Shown here piece by piece: positions 1 to 12,306 of a stretch of DNA of 64,000 nt. The notes under the pieces are model-generated. The model had not been told where the DNA came from, ran no database searches, and worked only from the letters and a program-made list of their open reading frames with translations. Source of the stretch: Branchiostoma belcheri. Lineage: Eukaryota; Chordata; Leptocardii; Amphioxiformes; Branchiostomatidae. Position 1 is the stretch's first letter, and each line of letters begins with the position of its first letter. The stretch lies in contig NW_017802491.1 in NCBI RefSeq assembly GCF_001625305.1, positions 14,977-78,976 of the forward strand, given 5' to 3'. The translations under genes were made by a program, and so were the position numbers.

Positions 1-856
1 TATAAGCCACGGGGTGTCTGAACCAGACTGCCAGTGGAAACAATGGGAGCAGACGACAGACAGTGATTTGCATATTAACTGACGTTTGAAGTTTTAAAAA
101 AAGGTTGTATTTTATCTTCACTAGTTTTTCAACAAAACATTTCCATACAAGGAATGACAGTTGCAGCAAACCTAAACACAATCCATGTAACATTTACTTG
201 GCAGTCGTTATACACGATAAGGGCCTACAGTTTCCAATTTGAACAATTCCAGCAGAGATGAGCCTCTGTCAAGCTTCCATGTTTGTTTCAAAAACTTATA
301 TCTGTAATCACAAATTGCACATCTTATCCAGAGCCAAACTAGATTTCTATTGATATGATAGTTGTATGTTAGAAAATATACAATGTAGAAACATGTAGAA
401 ACACATTTGGCTGCTTCTTGCATTATATATTAGAATCCAAGTCTGAAATGCTGAATAGATGAAGTCCCAGTTTATCAGGATTGGCATAGTACATGCCTGT
501 ATAGTCGTTAGTCTATATTCTTGTTGTTTAGTAAAATATTATATGTACTTTTCATGTACATATCCATGTCTCCACATAATGTTGAAGAGGTGTACTTGAT
601 ACTATCTCAGCCTAGCTCTCCCCATGTGTTCACCACGGCTGCCAGTTGCAGAATGAGCTGTGAGAGTTTACAGTACCCGAATTATTGGTGGTTTTATAGT
701 CCAACCTTCCTCTTTAAGTTTAACTTTGTTCCATGAGGGAACTTACCATGAATTTCCAGTCGATCTCCTCAACCTTTTGTCAGATATATATATAATGCAC
801 TCTCTAACACGACAGATGGGCTTTTATTCAAGTATTAATTTTGTCTTTGTTTTCAG
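1..856. other. intergenic or 5' non-coding stretch
   Basis: I recognise no coding exon, RNA gene or repeat family here. Short open frames occur on both strands without splice context or recognisable motifs. A pyrimidine-rich tract ending in TTTTCAG at 851-856 is a splice acceptor for the exon that follows, so this stretch probably holds the first intron, and possibly an unseen 5' UTR exon, of the plus-strand gene at 879-4054. Confidence 0.4.
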
Positions 857-878
857 GTTTGCTTGTAAAGAGATAACA

Positions 879-3800
879 ATGAGGCAACAAAAATGCGCCC
901 TGCTCCTGCTGGTCATGATGGTTTTAATAGCCATGATTAACATGAAAGATCATGTGGGTCTTTATTATAACTCAGTGACACAGGAAACACTTGTCAGGTA
1001 GGCATATAAGAAATTATGTAATTTATACGATTGTGATTTTTTTCATCTTGTATATCGACACATAGTAAAATGTTGGTGCTCTTAATACGTATATTTCCGA
1101 TAGATTTGGGATAAGGTGTAGTGTAATATGGGTTACTAGACTACTAGGTTAATAATGTAGGTAAATAAAACATTCATAGCTTGGCTATAGAGTTATGATA
1201 TTTAGTATGTTGGTAGGTCTTAGAAAGGTAAAGAACAATGTCAACTGCAGAAGAACTTCCTGTTTTTGTAATCCTGAACAAGCTATGGTCTTGGAATCTT
1301 GGTGACAGGTAGCTATTTCTGTTACGAATAATTGGTGTTGGTTTTGTCCCTCTAGCAACGTGCTCCAGAACTTTAGGGTAGTTTCTGACGAAATCGTTTT
1401 TAGCGGATAAGTCCAAAAAAGAACAAAATATTTTTTACATTTTATATGTAGGTAGCTTATAGAAAGATGAATACAATTAAATGCAAATTATTCAAAAAGA
1501 GACCTAATTCGCATAAATATGGAGGGAATTCTGTAATAACAGTGTTTTACATAAAACAAAGTACTTTCATACATGTAATGTAACTTAAGTCTTTATTTCC
1601 AATGTAGGCATAATTTGTTTAACTAATCTGTAAACGCTGTAAGTCCACAGGTGTAACTGACGGGACTTCCCTACTTGTGGTGTTTGGAAGTAAAGGCAAA
1701 TAACAAGTTCTACAAGTTCTCCTAAATTTTTTTGGAGGTCGGCACAAATTTGTAAAAATAACAACGGGAGTCTTATCTAAGACCGTCTGGGGTCCAAACG
1801 GACCCCAGGCATGTATTTGCACTTTCCTACACACAAAATTATTCGGATGTCCTCAATATGTCTTCAAGGAAGCATTTTTGCTTTGATATTATGTAGTTTG
1901 CCAAGTAACCTCAAACTAAGGAATTAGATCATCAGGTTTTCAGTGGTTTGACAATTTGACAATCATATGAGGTCAAAGGTCAACCCCATGTTCATGCCTG
2001 CAGGCTTCATCCTATTTTTGCATACATTATGATAATGAGCTGGGATTTTTTAACACTTAATCATGCCAAAATATACCTCCTACTATATTTAACCAATATA
2101 TGTGCAAAGATCACTGAAAGAATTAACAAAGGAATATAAATTTGAAAGAAACCAAATAGGGTCCATTTGGACCCCGTTCGGGCATTAACGCCACAAAAAA
2201 AGTTCAGGTGTTTGAGGGTTAAATGTGTTTTAAGACCCAGTTATCAAAGTGTACGTTCTCATTGCTGTGGCGTTCTAAGGTTTGAATGGAACTTTCCGTG
2301 TTTTGAGTCTTTGATTATGAGTAATTCATTGCACACATTACAATACTGACGAAAAATTACGTATGCAAAAAAAATAATATAGATATGTTAAAACGACAAA
2401 CAAGAACCAAGAAACAGCTACTACAGAGATCTCCAGGAAAAAGTACACGATAAAGGCAATGACAGTGTTACAAATAGATCGAAAAATGCACCCGTGGAAA
2501 AAGCGCCTGATGGGCAAAAAAGGTACATGGGCAACTAGAACAAGGACTGAGGAAGCCTAAACTTACTGTGAACACAACTACATTGAAACATCATAAGATA
2601 CAAACAGACGTGGTTATGATTGTATCCGCTGTTATATCAGTCTTTTTTGTTTCATGTCAGGAAGAATCATTCTTATTACAAATGGGTACCTGGGGAGTTA
2701 GCTGCTACGAAGAAGTTCAAGGCCGACCAAAAAGCCGTGCAGTCCATACCCACAGTTGCACCTGTGTGGGTCTACAACAAGACAGCAGCTGGTTTGTTTC
2801 GGTAAAACCTCTAACAATTAGTTTCATTACAAGTTCAGCAGCGGGCAAGGCAGCTGACTAGATGATTAGACATCATAATGCATACATTAAAAGTGGGGTC
2901 GTGTGGCGTAGCGGTAGCGTCTTCGGCCCAGACTCGAAAGGTTCAAATCCTGCCCAAAGCAAACGATCTTGTGCCCTAGGGAAAGGCACCTTACACGACT
3001 TTTCTCACTTCACTCAGGTGTAAATGAGTACTTAGCTTTGGCTAGGGACGTCCCTCGGATAGGACGTTAAATAGAGGCCCCGTGTTCGGAAGAGCCACAC
3101 CCCACGCTCGGTAAAGAACCCACCGCACTTATCTGAAAGAGTAGGGGACCTTTCCGGTGTAAGTGGTTCAAACCTTACAGCCCGGTCCCAGGATTGACAT
3201 CTTTGAAGAGGCGATAGTCACCTGTTACGTCAATCCTTCGACAAATGTGGTAAATCGTCATAAAATAAATAAAAATAAAACAAATATTAATAGAACGCAT
3301 AATACATATATTAAAACAAAGATTAATATAACGTAAGTATGAAAAATAGCAATACCTAACAAAGGAAATAATAGCTTTCTTCTAAAAATAATTGGTGGTA
3401 AGTATTCAGGCAACAGAGGGAAGCAAGGGGCTGTGGACATAGGCAGGTAGGCAGGCATTCAAGCAACCACTATCAGGCTTACCCAGTATTTACCGCTGTT
3501 GTTACACAAATATTCTAAGCCGTGTCTGTCAGACTTACACGTTGCTTAAAAAATGTCATTTTAGATAGAGTTTATTTCTGGATTTTATATGAAGGGCTCA
3601 CTCCAGAAATATGGGTTTACTTAAAGCATTACTACCCACAATAATTATATACTAGCCAACTTGATCAACTATAGCAACCATTAACAACCTTACGTGGTAT
3701 TTATCATCAGCAGTATATCCAACTTCCCCTGAAAAGAAAAAAAAAAACAAACGTATCACGATTTTTAGAATCCATCCAGGTGCTCGTGTAATGTATTTCT

Positions 3801-4054
3801 TAGGAATGTTTGCACTGACTGGATAATTTACATATCTTACTTCCATTCATTTTCTTGTATTCCACAGGAAACAGATAAAACACGGCAATCACATTAAAAA
3901 CGGAGATTTTCTGACAACACAAGAAACTGCACCATTGGACTTCATATTAAAGCGCTACCAGTCTGAAACAACGCTAATGAACGTGTCTAGAGAAATATTA
4001 CACCGATTTCCTAAAGTTGGTTTTCAAGAATTATTGTCACTATATATAATCTAA
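879..4054 (+). CDS. small type II membrane-like protein, three coding exons
   Basis: Three exons join in frame: 879-997 (after an acceptor at 857), 2661-2801 and 3868-4054, all with GT-AG borders. They give about 148 residues. The N-terminus is a short basic start (MRQQK) followed by a hydrophobic helix (CALLLLVMMVLIAM). That is the layout of a type II signal anchor, as in Golgi glycosyltransferases and sulfotransferases. The rest is polar and basic, with N-x-S/T sites (NHS, NKT, NVS), and would face the lumen. I see no catalytic domain or known motif. The exon phases match (2-2, 2-2), which supports the model. The stop lies just before a run of transposons, so the gene may be 3'-truncated, or its catalytic exons may be missing. 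The function is unknown; a lost glycosyltransferase stem region is only a guess. Confidence 0.5.
1187..1400 (+). repeat. dispersed repeat, older copy
   Basis: This intronic segment shares ordered blocks with 45360-45640: GTATGTTGGTAGGTCTT, then ACTTCCTGTTTT, then TAGGTAGCT, then CCCTCTAGC with CGTGCTC. It is a diverged copy of the same interspersed family, inside intron 1 of the plus-strand gene. The open frame read from its minus strand is incidental. Confidence 0.5.
1420..2640. other. intronic sequence, mostly unassigned
   Basis: No exon is recognised here. Two self-complementary blocks, GGGGTCCAAACGGACCCC near 1789 and GGGTCCATTTGGACCCC near 2160, share a core and may mark a degenerate element, but I could not define its ends. 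Confidence 0.3.
2893..3290 (+). repeat. tRNA-derived SINE
   Basis: The head has an A-box-like GTGGCGTAGCGGTAGCG and a B-box-like GGTTCAAATCCTGCC, spaced as in the RNA polymerase III promoter of a tRNA. A body of about 270 bp follows, and the element ends in an A/T-rich tail. The same body occurs at 35658-35868 and, reversed, at 46935-47423, which shows it is a mobile family and not a functional tRNA gene. It lies in intron 2 of the membrane-protein gene. Confidence 0.8.
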
Positions 4055-4186
4055 GGGAAAATGATGGACAGAAATGTGGCCGTTCATTAGACGAATAGGA
4101 AATATTTTGAATATCTTTACTATTTTTCCACTAATATATAAAAATCGTCTGAGTAGATGTTAATTCTATGACTTTAGCTTTCTTAA

Positions 4187-5054
4187 CCCTATCTAGACTG
4201 GAGGGGGGGTGCCCGCGCCAACTTTGATGTCACATAGCGTCTGAACAGCTAGCACTAGATCGGCCAAACTTGGTGACTTTTCCTGGAATATTGTTGGCAA
4301 CAATTCTGTAACATTGGATTAAAATAATGATTTTGTGTTGCCATGGCAACGGGTTTCTGACAGAAATTTTTTGCTAAATTTAGTAATTCTCGTTTCAACA
4401 ATAGAATTTTATGGGTTTTATGTCAAGTTACACATGGTTTCTTATCATAATAATATCCCATATAATTTTTTTGTAAATTTTATCATTAAATGCCTGATTT
4501 ATGCTAATTTAATGACGTCATTGGCCTAAATCCAAGATGATGGACTATATCATTAGAACAGGTATATATAGATTTTTTTCATAAAATTTCATCAATACTT
4601 CCATTTCTTTTTACAAAAAAGGTCTTTAGTCTGTTTACAATGTATTTTAAGCTTTATCCTGAAAAAAAAAACTATTTTTGAAAATTCAAGATTGATGATT
4701 CAAGATGGCGGATAGCTTTAATATGCATGGTGTCATTTTATGACGTCAGCGGTGTTGCTATGGATAAAATAAGACTTAGTACACCCTAATGTTCTGTCAT
4801 AAACACTTAGGGTAAAATTATGTACCATTTAGTTGTCAGGGAATAACCGATCTAGACCGTTTTGGCGAATAAAATCACATTAATGACTTCATAATGACTT
4901 CACAATACGTCATAACGACATAAAATTGTACTTATAAATTTTTACTAGTACACCATCCTCTAAAAATTTGGTGGTCATACGACATACCTTTCGCGAGTTC
5001 CACCGGTCCCGGTCCCGGTCCCACCAAGCCCCCAAAAGCCCGGCCTAGGCAGGG
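4187..5054. mobile_element. piggyBac-like MITE, copy 1
   Basis: The element is flanked on both sides by TTAA (4183-4186 and 5055-5058) and has terminal inverted repeats: CCCTATCTAGACTGG on the left, and the inverse of CCGGCCTAGGCAGGG on the right. TTAA target duplication with ends starting CCCT is typical of the piggyBac superfamily. The 868-bp interior has no transposase frame, so it is non-autonomous. A second copy lies at 24915-25769. Confidence 0.8.
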
Positions 5055-5058
5055 TTAA

Positions 5059-5565
5059 CGTAAGCATTTCTTTGGTCTCATAAGACCATGCCTTTCTTAA
5101 TAATGCAGTATTTAATGATGTAAACAAATCATTTTGCACGTATTTTTCAAGTGCGGGTCTGCCACTTTAGCAACTTGTCCCTTTTTAACTGTACGGAGAA
5201 TCTCAGAAATGTTTCACCTCATTTGTTACTCCGTGAAGGAGGTCAGGACCTCCGGACGGAGTGTTGTGAAGAGCCGTTTTTTCGTGTTCGCAGTCAAAAC
5301 ACTGGGTTCCCTTTGTGTAAACGGCACGCAATTTTATACGTCGTCTGCGGGCATGCCCGTGATGATGCACGAATGTGTATTTTTGCCGTTGCTGCTTTCG
5401 CGGTCAATGTAATATTGCAGATGCACCCCTACAATTGTGAGGCAAATTGGATTGGTCCAGAAAACCCCTTGTTTCGAATAGCGGTGGGGGGTGGAACTTC
5501 AGGCAGATATGGTGAGGGGCCGATAAGTGGTACCAGATGTTTTCCCTGTGCTTAAGAAATGCTTA
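5059..5565. other. unassigned spacer
   Basis: Two overlapping open frames (5134-5412 and 5151-5555) run through here, but they lack recognisable domains, splice context or a homologue elsewhere in the window. I see nothing that supports a gene. Confidence 0.3.
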
Positions 5566-6212
5566 ACGGTGCACACACCAGTTCTTCCGCGGCAGGGGTC
5601 CGTGATAGTCCGTTGAAAAAAAGTGACGAAAGGGTTTTGAGGGTCCAAGTTTGAGGTGACGTTTCTCATTAACTGCCACGAAGTATCATTAAACATTAAC
5701 ATGGCTGAAGAGTGTAAGAAATGGTGATTTTGGGGTGAAAATTTCTTTTGGCTCCGAACCTTACTTCCGGGTATCCTTGCGCGCCAAGTGTAATCCGCCC
5801 GTTTGACCTAGATTTCGCTCTGCGCCTTCGTAGGGGTGGATTTGCAACCCCTCGCGCCGTGGACTGTTTAGAAAATTACAGTACTAGAATTTTCTTCATA
5901 ATTTACTCCGGTATAGTCAAGGTTTGGGTCTTTCTGTCAGCATCAGTCATTTCTGCCGGAATTTTTTTTCTATGGGATTATCCTACGCGAAAATTCGCAA
6001 TTTTGGAGTGAAAATAATGTTTTTTCCGTTGATTTTACCAAACTTAAAAAGGTTGAAGAAACCAAACTCAGCTGGTCTTGTAGCTGAAGAGATATCCTTT
6101 CGTCCCATATACAGTTATTCTCATTCCGAATTATTCCACGCCAGAGACGGTGGCTAGATTTGAGGGTGTGCAGCTTCGAATAGAGACGCCAAATAAACTG
6201 GGGTGTGCCCCC
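5566..6212. mobile_element. TIR repeat element, copy 1
   Basis: This 647-bp repeat is nearly identical to 7351-8012. Its ends are inverted: CGGTGCACACACC at the left and GGGTGTGCCCCC at the right. In this copy TTAA abuts both ends (5562-5565 and 6213-6216), suggesting a TTAA-targeting MITE. No transposase is encoded; the open frames in it are repeated in both copies and stop at different points. Confidence 0.6.
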
Positions 6213-6216
6213 TTAA

Positions 6217-7350
6217 ACAGGTCCGTCCTTCAAAAAATAATAGCTATGGCAGCCAACAAATTGCATTTCATCCAGTAAAGTGTGTATCCTTTACCCAATC
6301 ATGGCGAAAAAAATGGATTTCGCAAGTTTTAATATGATTATAGAATGTCATATAATGCGCTGATTTGCCCTCCTCCCCACGCCCCCCCCCCCTTGAACAC
6401 GGTCAAACCGATTTCGAAATGTGTCTACTAAAGATCGATGACGTCATATCTACCGCGATTTCATTTTTTTGCATTGCCCTATCCCTGGAGCACCTGGAAA
6501 CTGCGTGTGTACGTGTGCCAGTCGCTCCTGCATTAAAGAGGAGACGTTTTTAATTGAAAAAAGGCCATGATGACGTCATTCCCCTACTTTCCCGTCAAAT
6601 CTAGTTTCAAGTTCGGCCTATCACGAGATTTCAACTTTCAGACAAATAAGTTGCAATAATCCAAAGATACATCCTCCTGCTTTTGTATCTCATCGAGACC
6701 GACACCAAACTGTACAGGCTTCTCTCAGCAGATGGCCATTTATACCGTCCTAGCTGCTAGAAGGACGCCGCAGGCCTACAATCTAACCAAATATCCAACA
6801 TTAAGCTTCGTTTTCCTGCAAAACAAAATGAATCTCCGCAGCGGAAACACTTGGGTAATATCTCTTGGGTTGTTCTCTATCGGGTATGACCAAAAATTTT
6901 AGTATCAAATGCTTCCTGTCAACGTATAGAACTTAAGACCATAGCGATCTCACTTTAAAAGTTCGGCTAGAGGAGGGCATTGTGACGTCGTCAGCTAAAC
7001 TACATTCTTGGTGGTTTATACCGTTTATTTCAGTCAGAACTAGAAGGAAAACCTACTCCATCGCAAGAACATCCTTCTAGCATTCCTTTATATGGCAATA
7101 CCTGTTAATTTGGGCATGGTTTAATGGTCTAAAGCCCGTTCCAAAGGAACGGCCCATTGTGACGTAATTCCCATTATGTGCGTTGAATGGAACACACCCG
7201 TGGAAGCGCAAAATGAGCCTTCCGACAGGGTAACTTTCAACCACCTGTTACTCGAGAAGGAAAAGTCGCAGACAACTCAAACTTGGCACGATTATAGACT
7301 ATGACATAGTTAATTAAACAACGACGTTAAATAAAATTTGGCTTAATTAG
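6217..7350. other. unassigned sequence between two direct repeats
   Basis: About 1.1 kb between the two 650-bp repeats. I recognise no gene. If the flanking repeats were parts of one larger element this would be its interior, but no coding domain is visible. Confidence 0.3.
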
Positions 7351-8012
7351 CGGTGCACACACCAGTTCTTCCGCGACAGGGGTCCGTGATAGTCCGTTGA
7401 AAAAAAGTGACGAAAAGGTTTTGAGGGTCCAAGTTTGAGGTGACATTTCTCATTAACTGCCACGAAGTGTCATTAAACATTAACATGGCTGAAGAGTGTA
7501 AGAAATGGTGATTTTGGGGTGAAAATTTCTTTTGGCTCCGAACCTTACTTCCGGGTATCCTTGCGCGCCAAGTGTAATCCGCCCGTTTGACCTAGATTTC
7601 GCTCTGCGGCTTCGTAGGGGTGGATTTGCAACCCCTCGCGCCGTGGACTGTTTAGAAAATTACAGTACTAGAATTTTCTTTATAATTTACTCGGGTATAG
7701 TCAAGGCTTGGGTCTTTCTGCCAGCATCAGTCATTTCTGCCGGAAAATTTTTTTTGGGGGGGATTATCCTACGCGAAAATTCGCAATTTTGGGCATTCAA
7801 TTTGAAGTGAAAATAATGTTTTCTTCCGTTGATTTTACCAAACTTAAAAAGGTTGAAGAAACCAAACTCAGCTTGTATTGTAGCTAAAGAGATATCCTTT
7901 CGTCTCATATACAGTTATTCTCCTTCCGAATTATTCCACGCCAGAGACGGTCGCTAGATTTGAGGGTGTGCAGCTTCGAATAGAGGCCCCAAATAAATTG
8001 GGGTGTGCCCCC
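7351..8012. mobile_element. TIR repeat element, copy 2
   Basis: Direct repeat of 5566-6212 with the same inverted ends (CGGTGCACACACC and GGGTGTGCCCCC). It differs by scattered substitutions and small indels near 7745-7805. The flanks read TTAG and TAAA, which could be decayed TTAA duplications. Confidence 0.6.
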
Positions 8013-9216
8013 TAAAACGCTGTTTTCCACGATTGCATAGCCACATTTAGTAAAAATATGATTGCCACAATTCAAAGAACCTTTGGGGAAAAGATATATC
8101 TATTTGCGGATTTATGGCATTTTTCCACATAATTTTACGTTCGTTCAAGGACCTGTATAATGTCCTTGTTCGATAACCCGGAAGTGTAAGCCACGTAACC
8201 TTCGGCGTGACGGCCCGGTGCTCTCTATACATGTTTCCGAGCAGATCAAGGTCTGTCCCGGCAAGAAGCTTTCATCACACGGTGATAGAATGTCCTTGGT
8301 CCTGGTGATGTCCCGTACTTTAGCATACACCACTTTACTACTCGCAAAACTTGCGTTCGATTGTATCTAATTTAAAACGTCAGGAACAACTAATATCTCA
8401 CCACGTCCACCCGCCAATGATACCAGTGCCTTGTTGAAAACAAATCTTTGATCGACACCGAACACCCCCTCTGTGGAACACCCCTCTGTGACAAGAAAGT
8501 GGACCAATCTCATAATACCACAAACAAACCAAAGGTCAACCCGGGCGACCATTTTCAGACTCAAACTGAGTCAAAGGGGTGTCCGGGGGCCGCCAATAAA
8601 ATTCATTTTCACGCCCGAAAACACATATACAATAAGAACAAAAAACGTGAACCATCTACAGCCCAATAGCAGAACGTATACCGAGTCCCAATTACATCCG
8701 TCCACCCCAACGCGAGATACAACTGCGATCATTTTTCTTTGGTCCTGACGGAAACTACGATAATCATCTTCAAAAAGCCTACACTATGCATACACACAAC
8801 ACCCACGAAAGCAATATCACACTGTCGAAGGCATGAGCCCTCCGAACTCTAGTTAATATATTCGAATCCAAGATCGCTATATTTTCAACTTGTACGATAG
8901 TGTAAAAAAGCAAAGGTAGTACACCCCCGGGTTCGAATGGTATGATCCGCAGCTTATATATACATAATTTATTCAACCGTAAGAAAATTATATTTTCTTT
9001 AGTTTTAAGAGCAGAAACGAAATTTTCATGTGATGGCAGTGACTTGATGCACTGCGCTACTTGTATGTATATGACAATATGAATGTGAATTTATTGTGAA
9101 GTCATCTTATTTAAGTGCTGTATTTATCGAAAACCACATGGCATGGCATAGAACAGTCAGTATAAATGGCTTCTGCATTGCTTTCACCATTGAACCAACC
9201 AAACACTGACTGAACA
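8013..9216. other. unassigned intergenic sequence
   Basis: No gene or repeat family is recognised. Short open frames on both strands overlap one another and have no domain signal. Confidence 0.3.
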
Positions 9217-9970
9217 TTGACCGTAGCATTAAACCGGGCACTAAGCCGGGGCACGCCCCGGCAAAAAACAGTCAGAGGTATTGGACTACATGCAAATGTA
9301 GGCAAAACAGAATACATGTCCTTCAACCAGCAAGTAGGCGTTATATCCACTTTGGATGGGAAGCCTATAAAGCAGGTCAAAGATTTTACATACCTTGGCA
9401 GCAATATATCTTCAAGTGTAAACGACGTAAAACACGCATCGGAAAAGCCTGGGCTGCAAGTGATAAACTCTCAATGATCTGGAAATATTAATCATCTCTT
9501 CCAAACCAGATGAAACGGGATTACTTTTAAGCAACTGTAGTTTCTGTATTGTTCTATGGAAGCAATACTTGGACACCTTTGAAACGACTTGAGAGAAACT
9601 TGGACGGACAATCCAAAAAGTTTCTGCGTGCCGCCCTCAACATCTCCTGGAAAGAGCATCCCACAAAGGAAATGCTCTTTGGAGACCCCCCCCCCCATAT
9701 TTCAAGTCATCCGTGAGAGGAGGCTCCGTTTTGCTGGACGTTCCTGGAGGAGTAAGGAAGAGAGTGTTAGTGACGTCCTTCTCTTGTTGACGTCCTTCTC
9801 TGGGCACCCAAACACGGGTATGCTAGTGTAGGCAGACCCTGAACAACCTACATACACCAACTGTGTGAGGATGCGGGCTGCAGACCGGAAGACCTGCCCA
9901 GGGCCATGGAGGATAGGGAGGGTCACAAGCATCCATGAAACTTCCAAGATCAGATGATGATGATAAAAAA
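9217..9970 (+). pseudogene. decayed LINE reverse transcriptase 3' end
   Basis: The C-terminal part of a non-LTR retrotransposon polymerase can be followed across several frames. Recognisable pieces are GLHANVGKTEYMSFN, VKDFTYLGSNISSS (the thumb motif YLGS), VLFYGSNTWTPLKRLERNL, ALNISWKEHPTKEMLFGD, RERRLRFAGRSWRSKEE and TTYIHQLCEDAGCRPEDLP. Frameshifts separate them, and stops (for example near 9474 and 9835) interrupt them. The element ends in a (GATGAT)n run at about 9955-9963, a usual LINE 3' tail. It resembles the RTE/L2-like LINEs of marine invertebrates, but I cannot fix the clade. The catalytic YxDD part is missing, so it is 5'-truncated and dead. Confidence 0.8.
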
Positions 9971-11529
9971 ACATAACATAAAAATTTTCAGTCCGTAACA
10001 AGTACTCTACATAATGGTTCAACAAGAGAAATGGGTACAAAGGAATTTACCAAAAGGTGCATGTAAACGTAGATGACGTAATTTGGCAAGCAAAAAAACT
10101 GCCTGGAACCGTAACTTACTATAAGTTACAACATGTTACAAACACCAAAGAGACAAACGATAGGGTTCATTAATTATTATTTTTTAGTTGGTGATGGCTA
10201 CCATGGTGCTCTGGTTCATAAAATTCTACCTTTAAACCTATATTTTAAATTGCTCGTAGCTTAAGACATTTTTGAAGCGGCCTGTCCTACGCGTAGTAAA
10301 GAAAAAGAGAAAGATACAGTTACAGACTATTTTAAGACAAAGCTCACCCATACACAGAATGATATTTTCAAAGGCTGTTGTGTCCAACTCCCATATCTGC
10401 CTACATAGGTCAATTTTATTCACTCTTACTCTGGTTTAGTGTGATCATATGACCAATAAACAAATCAGAATGACTAGTCCTAATTAAGAATCACGAAAGC
10501 AAAATGTTTCTGGTTGGGGACCCGGTTTTTATGCTGGTTAGAATAATATACGACTGAGTTAAAACCCAATAAAGCTACATAGTATTTATATATGGTAAAA
10601 TACCTCGACTTACCAGGCTTTCAGTTCAAACATTGTGAAAACATTGTCATGGTTCTCCCGTCGACACAACGCATGAGCGCCTAACTCGACTTATGAATAT
10701 GAGTCCTCATGTACGAATAAAGTCCTATTCTGGAGGAACGGTTTTTGTGACATATGTTACATTAAAGGACCCATGTGTGACTCCTGATGTGGTGGCAGGT
10801 TGTATAATTGCTATAATATACCATTGTCGCCACCTAGCTTGTAAAGGTTTTTTTTCTTAACAGTACTAGTCTGCATTCTAAGCTTCCTGCCCCGCCAGCC
10901 CCCACTCACCATTTTCACCACACAGACATACAGTACAAACACATACACACACATATATACTGGGTAAAGACAGTGGTTGTTTAGATAATGTTCAACATAG
11001 TTCTTGAGTGCTAATAGCATGAAAATAGCTGCTAGTACATAACTAGATCAACATTTCAGACAAAATAGACTTATGATAGCATGAATATGCTGCATAACTA
11101 AATCACCAGTTTAAAATAAACATAGAAATCTAGTATAGATCTTCTCTAATCTGCTTCGTCTGCAAATTGAGGATTTTTTTTCACTTTCCAAATTGCTGGG
11201 GTTGTGGACGGGGGTACCATTCTGTTTATTCATCCCTGATTTTGACAGTACTGCTATGTTTATTGGTTTCTTTGTGTTGACAACAGCATGACTGGCAGTC
11301 GCAATGTACCAGGCTGAAATTCGATGCTTGTTTTTAATAACATAAATCCTTAATCCTAGGGTCATTAATACAGGTTGCAATCACGTCTGAAACGACAGAT
11401 TAAGCACTTTGAGTTCAAATTCAAGTTCAATTGTAATACATTCTATAATTCATTTTATTAACAATAAAGTACAGTCCTCATAAATCCGTTTCTGGATTAC
11501 AAGGAAGTAATGGTCCATCAAACTCGCGG
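9971..11529. other. unassigned intergenic sequence
   Basis: No exon or repeat family is recognised. This lies downstream of receptor unit A, on the side where its missing FN3/membrane exons would be expected; I searched the minus strand and found none. Confidence 0.35.
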
Positions 11530-11705
11530 TACAGTAGTGCACAGTGAACCCGTAACACAGTGAACCCGTAGCACAAACAGTTACACCTAGCTTCAGTACA
11601 CAGTTGACAAGTAACACATAGTGTGTGCACAGTAAACCTGTAACACATAACTTCTGTACACAGTGAACTAGTAACACATAGCCTGTGCTCAGTAACATTT
11701 AGCTT
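11530..11705. repeat. degenerate minisatellite
   Basis: Imperfect repeats of the block CACAGTGAACCCGTAACA and variants (GTAACACATAG, CAGTAAACCTGTAAC, CAGTGAACTAGTAACAC) recur about every 15 to 40 bp. The overlapping open frames on the minus strand simply follow the repeat. Confidence 0.6.
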
Positions 11706-12300
11706 GGTGTCAGTAAAATCCAATTTTTGATCTTGGGGGCCACTACTGGCACTAAGTACAGATTTTCCAATGCAAAACGTATACTAGAATACAGTATTTC
11801 AGTGACCAGGATTATATTGTATAGAATAAAATTTTCCATGAAACTAGGTTAGTGAGTATGGTTGACTTCTTAATTGCAAAGTTAAAATCATTTTTAATCA
11901 CCCCCAAGCAAGAAGTGGACTTTTCCAGGACAATGCTTCCCCCATCCCTACTAGTAATATATAAATGCAATTTTTTTGGACACACAGGACCCCCCCCCCC
12001 ATCTGGAAGTGGACTTCCCTGCAATCACCTGCACCTAAACCGCAGAAATCTTACACATTACCAAGTCATTTGGGTTTTCATAGCATTACTGTCAGCATCA
12101 TTTTTGGCAAAATTACGCCCAAAATGATTGTGACCGATATTAATATGAAAGTTATTCATGTACTGGGGGCTTAAAGTACAACCTGCAGGTAAAATACTAG
12201 TATGCAGATATTTCTCATGTCTACCTGCACCTTGAGTACAATGTATAGAAAATTGTTATGTGGTAACAGAACATAACTTTTCATTGAGTTTTTTCCTCTA
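11706..12300. other. 3' flank of receptor unit A
   Basis: No FN3, membrane-helix or cytoplasmic-tail exon of the kind present in units B and C is visible. A C-run at 11990-12000 is the only notable feature. Confidence 0.4.
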
Positions 12301-12306
12301 TTTATT
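12301..12306 (-). promoter_or_regulatory. poly(A) signal of receptor unit A
   Basis: AATAAA on the minus strand starts directly after the TGA stop (12307-12309) of the read-through LRRCT exon. It offers a ready 3' end for a transcript that does not splice further. Confidence 0.5.

Noticed and set aside
2893..2965. Functional tRNA gene
   Set aside because: The A and B boxes are tRNA-like, but the sequence runs into a body shared by three dispersed copies. It is a SINE head.
5151..5555. 134-residue plus-strand protein
   Set aside because: No domain or splice context, an overlapping alternative frame, and a position between MITEs.
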